Shown: positions 39,584 to 47,986 of the stretch, in pieces
Numbering within the stretch: position 1 is the stretch's first letter
How the letters are laid out: each line of letters starts with the position of its first letter
Origin: Candidatus Dechloromonas phosphorivorans
GTDB taxonomy: Bacteria > Pseudomonadota > Gammaproteobacteria > Burkholderiales > Rhodocyclaceae
Direction: 5' to 3'
DNA length: 64,000 nt
NCBI GenBank assembly: GCA_016709495.1
Contig: JADJMS010000014.1
Location: 1-64,000, forward strand
Made by a program: the position numbers and the translations under genes
Notes under the pieces: model-generated
Seen by the model: the letters and a program-made list of their open reading frames with translations, nothing else
What the model was told of the DNA's origin: nothing
The model's database searches: none

Positions 39584-40587
39584 TCTATCCACCAACTATC
39601 TCGGCCTGAAGCTCAAGAACCCGCTGGTTCCTTCTTCAACGCCGCTCAGTCGCAGCCTTGATCCGGTATTGCACCTCGAAGATGCTGGCGCCGCCGCCAT
39701 CGTCATGCACTCGCTTTTCGAGGAAGACGTGCGCAACGACGAAAAGATGATCGACCGCTTTTTGGTCAATCCTTCTTCATTTGGTGAATCCGCCGGCCAT
39801 CTGCCCTTTGCCAACGACTACCTGAGCAAGCTCGACACCTATCTTGAGCAGGATCAGTCTGCTCAAACAGCGCCTGAGCATTCCGATCGTCGCCAGCCTG
39901 AATGGCTCATCACTGAACGGCTGGGTCGAACTTGGCAAGGAAATGCAGGAAGCCGGCGCTGATGCACTGGAACTCAACGCCTGGTTCATGCCCGGCGACA
40001 CCAATGTCACCGGCGAGGCACTGGAAGATCACTACTTGGCACTGCTCCGTGAGCTGAAAACAGTGGTCAGCATCCCGGTCAGCATGAAGCTCTCGCCCTT
40101 CTTCTCATCGCTGCCGAATTTCGTACAGCAGGCCGAACAGGCTGGCGCCGCAGGCGTTTCCCTGTTCAACCGCTTCTTCCAGCCGGATATCGATCTCGCT
40201 TCGCTAACCGTGGTTGACCGCGTTCAGCTTTCCTCTTCAGCCGATGTGCTGCTCACCATGCGCTGGATTGCCATCCTGCGCGGTCGTACCAGCCTGACCT
40301 TGGCCGCCACTGGCGGTGTGCACAAGGCCGAAGATGCACTGAAAATGCTGCTCGCCGGCGCCGATGTAGTGCACATGGCCAGCGCGCTGCTGCTCAACGG
40401 GCCACAAGCCCTGAAAGTGGTGCTCTCCGAGATCAATGAATGGATGGAAACGCACGAATACGAGTCCGTGGCGCAACTTAAAGGCTCAATGAGCCAGCAA
40501 AACCTGCCCAACCCAAGCGCCTTCGCACGTGCGGCCTACCTCAATGCGCTGGATTCATTTACGCCACCCGTTGGCGTGCGTTACTAA
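39576..40587 (+). CDS. Dihydroorotate-dehydrogenase-like flavoprotein (one frameshift)
   Basis: About 336 residues of the DHOD/PreA TIM-barrel class. It begins MLNLSTNYLGLKLKNPLVPSSTPLSRSL, has IPIVASLNGSSLNGWVELGKEMQEAGADALELNAW in the flavin-site region, and ends with ATGGVHKAEDALKMLLAGADVVHMASALL. One extra G near 39853 breaks the frame between TYLEQ and ISLLKQRL. Start ATG 39576 follows AAAGGAGG and overlaps the nifJ end. True DHODs are single pyrimidine enzymes located elsewhere; this paralogue next to nifJ is a recurring pair whose substrate is not known. Coupled translation suggests it works with NifJ or its electron carriers. Confidence 0.82.
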
Positions 40588-40829
40588 GTAAGCAATTTTT
40601 CTCGGCTTTTAGGGCGTTGACCGTAACAGGTAGCTGAGATCAGCGGCAGAGCGGGGTGCTTTGCCGCTGTAGCTTGCTCGATAGGATGAACTATCAACGG
40701 CGCGTCAGATTTTGTGATCGTCGGCTCATTATCCATGTCGGTTTTACTACAAATTAGTGAATATTCCGCACCATCGTGGTGCTGTAAAAAATAATTCTAA
40801 CTACATGATAAAAAAAGAAAATTTGCTCC

Positions 40830-40835
40830 TATAAT
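40830..40835 (+). promoter_or_regulatory. Candidate -10 box for the HhH-protein gene
   Basis: TATAAT about 34 bases before ATG 40869, in an AT-rich 281-bp gap. No good -35 is seen at 16-18 bases. The gap also holds a small dyad CACCA-TCG-TGGTG at 40771-40783 and an imperfect stem near 40640-40668 after the DHOD-like gene. Confidence 0.45.
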
Positions 40836-40868
40836 CCGCGCGATTTTACAACTCGTACAGGCTAAAAA

Positions 40869-41945
40869 ATGACAAGTATTTCCCCCGAAAATAGCGCAAC
40901 CCGTCTTGGCGAAAACCATGGTTATCGTTTCGATGGCGATTTTGTTTATCTCAATGCAGATGTGAATTTTTCCGATGCCGATCTAGATGCAGATCAGGCG
41001 TGGTCACTGCAATTGTGGGCCTGCGAAACCGGTTTTGCTGGTGCAGAACTGGCAGGGGTAAAAGTAGCTGAAATGGCGATCCTGCCAATGGCCGGCGGGT
41101 TGTTTGCTGAGGCTTGCTGTAACGCGCTGCCACCAGCAGGTTCTGCTGATCAAGTGTTGGCGCTGGCGTTGGTTACTTATACGGCCGACGGCTTGCCGGA
41201 GGTGCGTGATCTGGCGGTTTATGCTGATCCGCAAAGTTTCTTCCAGCCGCGTTTCGGTGGCAATGTCAGTTGCACCCTGGTGGATGGTGTTGCCGAGCTG
41301 AAGATTGACTCGATCTGCAATCCGCGTGCCGAAGACAATTTGAGCGGTACCTTGTCGCTCGAAGTCTGGGCGCTGGATGCACCCTATGCTGGCGGTGGTT
41401 GGACGGGTAGCCCAGTGGCGACGGCGATTATTGGCGTGCTGGGTGGTGGAAATGAATGGTCCGATTGCCAGTTCAATGTGCACGCCGCATTGCCGGTTGA
41501 AGGGGCTGCACTGACTGTGATGTTGCGTGAATGGACACCGGCTGGTTACGTGACCCGTGATTATCGCAATTTCGCCGCAACGCCGGCCAAGTCCGAAGTC
41601 AAAGCAAAGCCGGCGGCCAAGGCCAAACCGGCTGCCAAGCCGAAAGCTGCCGTTGCTGCGAAGCCAGCCGAAGCTGTCAAGGCACCGGTTGCAGCAGTTA
41701 AAAAGCCCGAGGCAAAGGCTGCTGAGGTGCCAGCTAAAAAGGCAGTCGCCACCAAGGAAGCGGCCAAGGCAGTTTCGATCAACAAGGCGAGCGAAGATGA
41801 ATTGGCGGCCCTCAAAGGTTTGCCGCGTGAAGTGGCGCGTGCCATCATCGCCGGTCGTCCATATGCCGCCGTTGAGGATGTCTGCAAGGCCAAAGGCATG
41901 GGCCTCAAGAAGCTGGCCAAGCTGCGCGACCTGCTCGCCCTGTAA
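40869..41945 (+). CDS. Duplicated beta-domain protein with C-terminal helix-hairpin-helix
   Basis: A 358-residue protein with no signal peptide. Residues about 15-120 and 125-235 look like two copies of a beta-sandwich: WSLQLWACETGFAGAELAGVKVAEM in the first aligns with LSLEVWALDAPYAGGGWTGSPVATAI in the second. Residues about 240-305 are a low-complexity Ala/Lys/Pro linker (KAKPAAKAKPAAKPKAA). The last 55 residues, SINKASEDELAALKGLPREVARAIIAGRPYAAVEDVCKAKGMG, form a ComEA-like helix-hairpin-helix, a nonspecific DNA-binding unit. The basic linker could also contact DNA. The combination is unusual; I cannot name the family. Single-gene unit. Confidence 0.72.
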   Translation: MTSISPENSATRLGENHGYRFDGDFVYLNADVNFSDADLDADQAWSLQLWACETGFAGAELAGVKVAEMAILPMAGGLFAEACCNALPPAGSADQVLALALVTYTADGLPEVRDLAVYADPQSFFQPRFGGNVSCTLVDGVAELKIDSICNPRAEDNLSGTLSLEVWALDAPYAGGGWTGSPVATAIIGVLGGGNEWSDCQFNVHAALPVEGAALTVMLREWTPAGYVTRDYRNFAATPAKSEVKAKPAAKAKPAAKPKAAVAAKPAEAVKAPVAAVKKPEAKAAEVPAKKAVATKEAAKAVSINKASEDELAALKGLPREVARAIIAGRPYAAVEDVCKAKGMGLKKLAKLRDLLAL

Positions 41946-41966
41946 AACAGCTTTGTCGTCAGGGCA

Positions 41967-42003
41967 GGGGGTTGTTCGGTAGCCGACAATCCCCGCTCTT
42001 TTG
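41967..42003 (+). terminator. Terminator after the HhH-protein gene
   Basis: GGGGGTTGTTCGG pairs with CCGACAATCCCC across a TAG loop, with two small bulges, followed by GCTCTTTT. It lies 20 bases after the stop at 41945. Confidence 0.65.
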
Positions 42004-42038
42004 CAGTAGAGGCTCCACCTTCCAGTAAAATCGGGATC

Positions 42039-42878
42039 ATGAGCCAGTCTTCCGATCCCAGCATCCTCTCCCCGCTCGGCAAACCAACCGAGTATCGTGC
42101 CGATTACGCCCCCGAGCTGCTTTACCCCATCTCTCGCCAGCTGAAGCGCGATGAGCTGGGGATTACGGCCACTTCGCTCCCCTTTGTCGGCGAGGATATC
42201 TGGAACGCTTATGAGCTGTCCTGGCTTAACCCCAAGGGCAAGCCAGTTGTGGCACTGGCCAGCTTTCGTGTGCCGGCGACCAGCCCGAATCTGATTGAGT
42301 CAAAATCCTTCAAGCTTTACCTGAACTCATTCAACCAGACTTCCTTTGCCGATACAGAAACCATTCAGGAAACGCTGGTCCGCGATCTGTCGGCTGCCGC
42401 AGGCGCGACGGTCTGCGCAAAAGTTGAGGTTTTAAGCAGTCGCCCGCAAGCGAAGATCGCTTACCCCTCTGGCATCCTGCTCGATGAACTGGATATCGAC
42501 TGCGATACCTACCAGCCGGCTCCAAAGCAACTTGTTACGGTCGACGCTGAAAAGGTCGAAGAAATTCTTTACTCGCACTTGCTCAAATCAAATTGTCTGG
42601 TCACCGGCCAGCCAGACTGGGCCATGGTCGTTATTCGTTATCGTGGTCGGCCAATTGATCACGCCGGCCTCTTGCGCTACATCGTTTCCTTCCGTGAGCA
42701 CAACGAATTCCACGAGCAATGCGTCGAGCGCATCTATTGCGATATCACCCGCCAGTGCGCACCCGATGCGCTGTCCGTCTATGCCCGCTATACACGGCGC
42801 GGCGGGCTGGATATCAATCCATTCCGCAGCAGCGGTGAATTTGTGTTGCCCGAAAACGTGCGGGAAGTCAGGCAGTAA
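42039..42878 (+). CDS. queF: NADPH-dependent preQ0 reductase QueF (long type)
   Basis: A 279-residue enzyme reducing 7-cyano-7-deazaguanine to preQ1 in queuosine synthesis. It is the long, two-domain type. The QueF motif ESKSFKLYLNSFNQT lies near residue 85; the catalytic Cys is in SNCLVTGQPDW, with the Asp a few residues later; REHNEFHEQCVERI follows. ATG 42039 (MSQSSDPSILSPLG) matches the family start. It follows the terminator, so it has its own promoter. MFS gene begins five bases after its stop. Confidence 0.94.
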   Translation: MSQSSDPSILSPLGKPTEYRADYAPELLYPISRQLKRDELGITATSLPFVGEDIWNAYELSWLNPKGKPVVALASFRVPATSPNLIESKSFKLYLNSFNQTSFADTETIQETLVRDLSAAAGATVCAKVEVLSSRPQAKIAYPSGILLDELDIDCDTYQPAPKQLVTVDAEKVEEILYSHLLKSNCLVTGQPDWAMVVIRYRGRPIDHAGLLRYIVSFREHNEFHEQCVERIYCDITRQCAPDALSVYARYTRRGGLDINPFRSSGEFVLPENVREVRQ

Positions 42879-42883
42879 ATGTC

Positions 42884-44083
42884 ATGACCGTGCCGCAAAA
42901 TGCCGCTGCAAAGCCGGTGTTCATCATCGTTCTCGCGCAGTTGTTTGGTACCTCGTTATGGTTTTCCGCCAACAGTGCCGCAGATGACCTGACACGCAGC
43001 TGGGGCATACAGGCGGCTGATCTCGGTACGCTGACCAATGCTGTCCAACTCGGTTTTATCCTGGGTACGCTGGGCTTTGCCATCACTGGTCTGGCTGATC
43101 GCTTTGCCGCCAGCCGCATTTTTGCCGTCTGTGCCATATTGGGGGCGCTGGCCAATGCCGCCTTTGCCGGTTTTGCCAGCGATATGAATAGTGGTATCCC
43201 CTTGCGTTTTGCCGTCGGCCTCTGTCTGGCCGGCGTTTACCCGCTGGGCATGAAACTGGTGGTGAGCTGGGTGCCGGAAAGAGCCGGGGCGGCGTTGGCC
43301 TGGCTGGTTGGCATGCTGACGCTGGGTACCGCCTTGCCGCATGGTGTGCGCTGGGTGGGAGCCGGTTTGCCGTGGCAATTGGCAATTGGTGTTTCATCCT
43401 TGTTGGCTATGCTGGCTGCCGCACTGATTTTTCGCCTGGGCGACGGTCCACATCTCAAGCGTCGACATGATGCACCACCGTTACGCCTTGGGCGCGTTAT
43501 TCACACCTTTTCAATTCCCGCATTTCGAGCATCGGCGCTCGGCTATTTTGGCCATCAATGGGAGCTATATGCCTTCTGGACGTTGGTGCCATCGCTGGTC
43601 ATCCTGGCCGGTTTGGCTGAGCCGGGTAGTGCCAGTTTGTCTGGCCTGTCATTTGCGATAGTTGGCATTGGTGCCCTCGGCTGCATTGCCGGTGGGCGCT
43701 GGAGCCGGCACATTGGCAGTGCGCGCGTGGCTGCGACAGCCTTGGCGCTTTCTGCCACTTGCTGTGCGATTTATCCCTTGATTGTCAGCTTTCCAACATG
43801 GCTGCGCTTGCTATTGCTTTGCCTTTGGGGATTCTCTGTGGTGGCTGATTCGCCGCATTTTTCGGCACTTTCAGCGCGCGCTTGCCCACCGGAAATCGTC
43901 GGCAGTGCGCTAGCATTCCAAAATGCACTCGGCTTTGCCATCACCATGTTCTCAATCCAGTTGAGCACACGCTGGGTCGGCAGTTGGGGCAACGAAATTG
44001 CCTGGTTACTGCTTCCTGGCCCGCTGCTTGGTCTGCTGGGCTTGTTGCCGCTTTGGCGTCGCCCGGCAGGAAATCAGCTTTAG
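42884..44083 (+). CDS. MFS transporter
   Basis: A 399-residue major-facilitator protein with about twelve helices. Helix 1 is VFIIVLAQLFGTSLWFSANSAADDL; the loop 2-3 motif GLADRFAASR is visible; helix 4 region holds GLCLAGVYPLGMKLV. The C-half includes YFGHQWELYAFWTLVPSLVIL. It resembles a CynX/NreB-like or uncharacterised subfamily; substrate unknown. Begins ATG 42884, five bases after queF, so probably co-transcribed with it. A role in queuosine-precursor transport is conceivable but not supported by any motif. Confidence 0.85.
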   Translation: MTVPQNAAAKPVFIIVLAQLFGTSLWFSANSAADDLTRSWGIQAADLGTLTNAVQLGFILGTLGFAITGLADRFAASRIFAVCAILGALANAAFAGFASDMNSGIPLRFAVGLCLAGVYPLGMKLVVSWVPERAGAALAWLVGMLTLGTALPHGVRWVGAGLPWQLAIGVSSLLAMLAAALIFRLGDGPHLKRRHDAPPLRLGRVIHTFSIPAFRASALGYFGHQWELYAFWTLVPSLVILAGLAEPGSASLSGLSFAIVGIGALGCIAGGRWSRHIGSARVAATALALSATCCAIYPLIVSFPTWLRLLLLCLWGFSVVADSPHFSALSARACPPEIVGSALAFQNALGFAITMFSIQLSTRWVGSWGNEIAWLLLPGPLLGLLGLLPLWRRPAGNQL

Positions 44084-44086
44084 CGT

Positions 44087-44239
44087 TTAGCGTGCCCAGA
44101 GTTCAAGCGGGGCGGCGCTAAACGTGCGACGTATTTCTTCACGAACCTGATTTGCAGTCAGTGGGATCTTGAATGAAATGGCGTGGGCGAACTTCTGGCC
44201 GGCCAAGCGATAAAACCACGTGCGGCGATGTACGATCAT
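44087..44239 (-). CDS. Small basic hypothetical protein (50 aa)
   Basis: ATG 44239 follows AAGGAG at a good distance and gives MIVHRRTWFYRLAGQKFAHA followed by a short helical tail (QVREEIRRTFSAAPLELWAR). The strong ribosome site and the natural-looking composition support a real gene. It is convergent with the MFS gene, three bases from its stop. No family recognised. Confidence 0.55.
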   Translation of the reverse strand: MIVHRRTWFYRLAGQKFAHAISFKIPLTANQVREEIRRTFSAAPLELWAR

Positions 44240-44350
44240 GATGAACTCCTTCGTGAGAGCGACTACTTGTTGATTTGTTGCTACACACGAAGTTATGAGC
44301 AAGAGTCAAGCCAGATAGTTCCATCAGACCGGTATCCCGGCTGCAAACAG

Positions 44351-44521
44351 TTACTGCGGTGGGTGATGAATTGCCACTTCTTCACGTTCCCACTGCGACA
44401 CGGTATCGGAAACCAGTCTGGCTTTTTCGTGGGTGTCGGGTGCGTGATGGTGAGTTTCCTGATACTCGTCCAGTGCTTCGTGGATTGCTTCAGCTTTGGA
44501 TTGGGCGTGAGTATGGGGCAT
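44351..44521 (-). CDS. Small His-rich hypothetical protein (56 aa)
   Basis: Reading the minus strand from ATG 44521 gives MPHTHAQSKAEAIHEALDEY, then QETHHHAPDTHEKARLVSDT and VSQWEREEVAIHHPPQ. An AAAGG site lies eight bases upstream. The protein is helical, with ten His residues, suggestive of metal or nucleic-acid contact, though this is only composition. It is on the same strand as the 50-residue gene, 111 bases upstream of it, so they may form a unit. Confidence 0.6.
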   Translation of the reverse strand: MPHTHAQSKAEAIHEALDEYQETHHHAPDTHEKARLVSDTVSQWEREEVAIHHPPQ

Positions 44522-44715
44522 GGTGTTGGCCTTTCTTGTTGCTTGGCCGGATGGCCTAAGAAAAATGGTTGTTGTTGAAAATTGCTGCTATGCAACAACC
44601 AAAGTCTAGGCTTGTGTTATAGGATTTTCAATATATGAACTAAAAAATTAATGCATTGCACCATTTTTAAAAACGATGAATGTAAGCAGTGATTTGAGCG
44701 CAGGCAGGAGTGCTT

Positions 44716-44913
44716 CTATTCGTCATCACTGGTGTCGCCGAGCGCCTGCTCCAGCCGCTGATCCGGATTGGCGAAGAAGCAATCAGGTGCATCCTTCAGA
44801 TTCTCAATTGCTTCGTCTTTAGTGAGTCCATCAGTTGCAATGTCGAGTTCAATGTAGCGTGCGATGAACAGGTCATCTTCTTCATCGACGGTGTAGGTGA
44901 GTTGTTTGGGCAT
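44716..44913 (-). CDS. HicB-like orphan antitoxin domain
   Basis: A 65-residue protein starting MPKQLTYTVDEEDDLFIARYIELDIATDGLTKDEAIENLKDA, which has the HicB N-terminal partial RNase-H-like fold. A C-terminal DNA-binding domain is absent and no HicA toxin is seen on either side. The frame is open upstream to 45021, but that extension crosses a terminator-like stem and is unlikely. It may be a leftover of a toxin-antitoxin pair or a stand-alone HicB-like regulator. Confidence 0.6.
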   Translation of the reverse strand: MPKQLTYTVDEEDDLFIARYIELDIATDGLTKDEAIENLKDAPDCFFANPDQRLEQALGDTSDDE

Positions 44914-44949
44914 AAATTGAGGGATCTGGGTTAATGGCAGGCTAAATGG

Positions 44950-44979
44950 AAAAAAGCCCCTGTATTCAGGGGCTTTTTT
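44950..44979. terminator. Symmetric terminator upstream of the integrase
   Basis: AAAAAAGCCCCTG-TATT-CAGGGGCTTTTTT, a perfect 13-bp stem with A- and T-tracts, able to act on either strand. It isolates the integrase from the HicB-like gene. Confidence 0.85.
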
Positions 44980-44985
44980 CAGTAT

Positions 44986-45010
44986 CTTGGCGGAGCAGGC
45001 GACCGCCAAG
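44986..45010. repeat. Perfect 8-bp inverted repeat beside the integrase
   Basis: CTTGGCGG, nine-base spacer, CCGCCAAG. It directly follows the terminator and lies 144 bases before the integrase start. It might be part of an attachment core or a protein site. Its sequence recalls the 3' end of a tRNA read backwards (TGGCGGAG), but no tRNA can be folded. Confidence 0.4.
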
Positions 45011-45115
45011 TAATAGTCCAAATAAATCCTCTGTTAGCTGATTTTATACTATTAAACAGTTACATACAAAGTATGGTGGTCCAATACGGTTCTGTAAAAT
45101 CCAACAGAATCCGAC

Positions 45116-45141
45116 TATAATTTGATAGTCAATTTGATAGT
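45116..45141 (+). promoter_or_regulatory. Integrase promoter region with direct repeats
   Basis: TATAAT at 45116-45121 overlaps two direct copies of TTTGATAGT (45121-45129 and 45133-45141), 13 to 33 bases before the integrase start. The repeats could be integrase arm sites or an operator that lets the integrase repress itself. No matching -35 was found. Confidence 0.4.
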
Positions 45142-45153
45142 TGATCGGTCCTA

Positions 45154-46417
45154 ATGGCACGCCAACAACAACGTCTTTCAGCACTACAAGTTACTAAACT
45201 CACCAAGCCTGGATTATATGGCGATGGTGGTGGCTTGACGCTTCAAATAACCCCTTCAGGCGCAAAATCTTGGTTGTTCCGTTACATGGTATCCGGCAAG
45301 TCTTTCGGGATGGGCTTGGGGCCAACGCATACTGTCAGTTTGGCTGAGGCGCGACAGAAAGCATTGGATGCACGGAAGTTGCTGATCGAGGGTATCAATC
45401 CTTTGTCCGCCAAGAAGAAAAACCAGATTGCCGCCGCCTTAGCCAATGCCAAGATGATGACCTTCGACCAGTGTGCCGAATCGTACATTTTGGCGCACAA
45501 GGCTAGCTGGAAAAATGCCAAGCACGTCGACCAATGGACCAACACGCTCAACACCTACGCTAGTCCTGTATTTGGCCATTTGCCAGTGGCCGAGATCGAC
45601 ACTGGCCTGGTTGTGAAATGTCTATCGCCAATATGGGAGAGCAAGACTGAAACGGCAAGCCGCGTGAGAGGTCGTATTGAGTCGGTATTGGGCTGGGCCA
45701 CTACTAGCGGGTATCGAACTGGCGAGAATCCAGCCCGCTGGAAAGGTCACCTTGAGAACTTACTTGCAACCACCAGCAAGACCAGTAGAACGAAGAATCA
45801 TCCGTCGCTACCGTGGCATAGCATCGCTGCGTTCGTGTTGGCTTTTGCGGGCGCGTGAAGGTGTATCCGCCAGAGCAGTCGAGTTCGCCATCCTGACAGC
45901 TTGTCGTTCGGGTGAGGTGCGTGGTGCTCGTTGGTCCGAGTTCGATATGGCTGGCAAACTCTGGACGATACCGGCCGAGCGCATGAAGGCCAAACGCGAA
46001 CATCAGGTGCCGTTGAGTGATGCCGCCTTGGTCTTATTGGAGTCGATGACCAAAGACGACGATACTGATGTTGTATTCGCCGGCACGAAAGGCCAGCCCT
46101 TGTCGGATATGTCCTTGACCGCCGTGATCCGTCGCATGAACGGCGACGAGAAACCAGTTTGGATGGATGCCAATGGTGACACCATCACCGTTCATGGTTT
46201 CCGCAGCAGCTTCCGCATGTGGGCGGCTGAGACTACCAATTATCCGGTGGAGGTTGCCGAACACGCGCTGGCGCACCAGTTACCGGATGCCGTCGAGCGT
46301 GCTTATCAGCGTGGTTCGCAGTTTGCCAAGCGTGCTGCATTGATGGCTGAGTGGTCCACATATTGCGCCACGGTACCAACCGACGCAGTGATCAAGCCAA
46401 TTCGTGGAGCGGCGTGA
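45154..46417 (+). CDS. P4-type tyrosine recombinase / integrase (one frameshift)
   Basis: About 420 residues. The N-terminal arm-binding domain (LTKPGLYGDGGGLTLQI, GKSFGMGLGPTHTVSLAEARQKA) is the DUF4102 type of P4 integrases. The catalytic residues are in order: Arg in TACRSGEVRGARW, His/Arg in HGFRSSFRMW, and Tyr in VERAYQRG. One extra T near 45832 shifts the frame before ALRAREGVSARA. Such integrases insert islands, usually in tRNA genes. Neither an intact tRNA nor a clear att repeat was seen here, so the island may be degraded. Downstream lie an insertion element, a disrupted signalling pair and a Tn3 transposase. Confidence 0.88.
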
Positions 46418-46464
46418 TCGACCAGTGAATCGAGTGTAATTGGCCGGCGGCAACGTGCCGATGC

Positions 46465-46612
46465 TGTTGAAAAACTCGGTTTTTTTGGTGGATTGTTGGT
46501 CACTCAGAAAATCGACATACACAATCGCTCTGTATTGAATGTTTCCATTTTCGGGAATATCAAACCGACCCCGAAAATTGGCCCAAAAAATCAGTTTTCG
46601 AGTTTTTCAACA
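46465..46612. mobile_element. MITE-like element, copy 1 (148 bp)
   Basis: Bounded by a perfect 14-bp inverted repeat, TGTTGAAAAACTCG and its complement. It has no coding capacity. A second, inverted and diverged copy is at 57108-57246; both share an exact 17-base core (46520-46536 here). It fills much of the 486-bp gap after the integrase; the rest, 46613-46903, shows nothing I can identify. Confidence 0.7.
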
Positions 46613-46903
46613 CAATCAACTAAGATGAGACATTAGCTTTCAAGGCTAGTTGGCTCTACCGTGCCCGAAGGAGTCACTGGCAAGAAATAGAAGCCGCTAG
46701 TCGCCAGCAGATCACAAAAAATAAAGACTGGCTTTGGTGATCCGGAGCCAACTTTTACGCCTTAACTGCAAGCTTTACTAGACTTCCTGCGTTTCAGGCA
46801 AATTGAATACTGCTACTGTTCCTTTCGATTAGAATCCGATCCGAGCCCGGCCAATAGTCGATTTCAGTGTTGAGCTTTCATAGTGGAGAGTAACGGAGGT
46901 GCA

Positions 46904-47986
46904 ATGAACCGGCACAAAAAACCAATAAGAGTTGCTATTGATGCTTTGGCAATGCTGCTCACTTTCATTGGACTCTGTTTATCGCCTGCGCAGGCTCTGG
47001 CCGAGCCGGGACAAAAATTGCGCATCGTTGGTGGTTTGGCCGCTGCCAGGCAATACATTCGCCTTGAAGAGCCTTTCTGGAGCAAGGAACTGCTGCGTTT
47101 GAGCCACGGCAAATTCAGTGCTGAAATTGTCCCTTTCGATCGCGCCGGCGTTCCCGGGCAAGACATGCTGCGTCTGATGCAACTCGGCGTCGTGCCCTTT
47201 GGGAACCTTACAGTTGAACCGGATTGCCTCGCAGGAACCCGAATTCAACGCGCCGGATCTGGCAGGTCTTAATCCCGATATGGCGACGCTAAAGAAAAAT
47301 GTCGGCGCCTTTCGGCCTTATTTGGAAAAAACACTTCGCGAACGCTATGGCATCGAGTTGTTAACTTATCCACGTCTATCCGGCTCAGGTTGTGTTCTGC
47401 AAGAATCCGCTGGCGACCATGGCAGACCTTGCCGGTCGGCGTACACGAGTATCCAGTGCAACGGGTGCAGATTTCGTCGAGGCTTTTGGTGGCGTTCCCG
47501 TGCTGACCGGTTTTTCCGAAATCATGCCGAACATGGCGACTGGGAACATCGAATGCGCCATTACCGGAACCATGTCCGGAAACACGATTGGTCTGGTATG
47601 AAGTCACGACCCACCTGCATACGATGACCGTGACTTGGGGTTGTCGATCTTCGCCGCCAATTCCGCCGCCTGGAAAGGGATGCCACCTGAGCTCAAAGCG
47701 CTGTTACAGACCGAATTACCCAAGCTTGAGGCAGCGATCTGGAGCGAATCCGACCGTGAAACTGCCGAAGGCATCGCCTGCAACACGGGATCTGCCACCT
47801 GCACCGACGGGCGTCAGGGGAAAATGCAGTTGGTCCGCTCATCGCCTGCTGACGAACGCCAGCGCAAGGAAATATTTCTCTCCCGGGTGCTGACCCGCTG
47901 GGTGCAGCGGTGTGGCCCCTTCATGTGCCCAGATATGGACACAGACGATTGGTCCGGTGGTCGGTATCAAGGCACCGGCGCGCTAA
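46904..47986 (+). CDS. TRAP-type solute-binding protein (DctP family), frameshifted
   Basis: About 350 residues when joined. It starts MNRHKKPIRVAIDALAMLLTFIGLCLSPAQALA at ATG 46904 after GGAGG, a signal peptide. Blocks of the DctP fold follow: KLRIVGGLAAARQYIRLEEPFWSKELLRLS, GVVPFGTLQLNRIAS, NPLATMADLAGRRTRVSS, FSEIMPNMATGNIECAITG and SAAWKGMPPELKALLQ. Four shifts (near 47200, 47385, 47600-47640 and 47900) split it. The last residues, IGPVVGIKAPAR, return to the first frame and end in TAA directly before the next ATG. No TRAP permease genes are present, so it probably feeds ligand to the adjoining sensor. Confidence 0.8.

Noticed and set aside
44980..45015. Possible tRNA 3' end next to the integrase
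   Set aside because: TGGCGGAG recalls a tRNA end read backwards, but no T-arm or anticodon arm can be folded around it.
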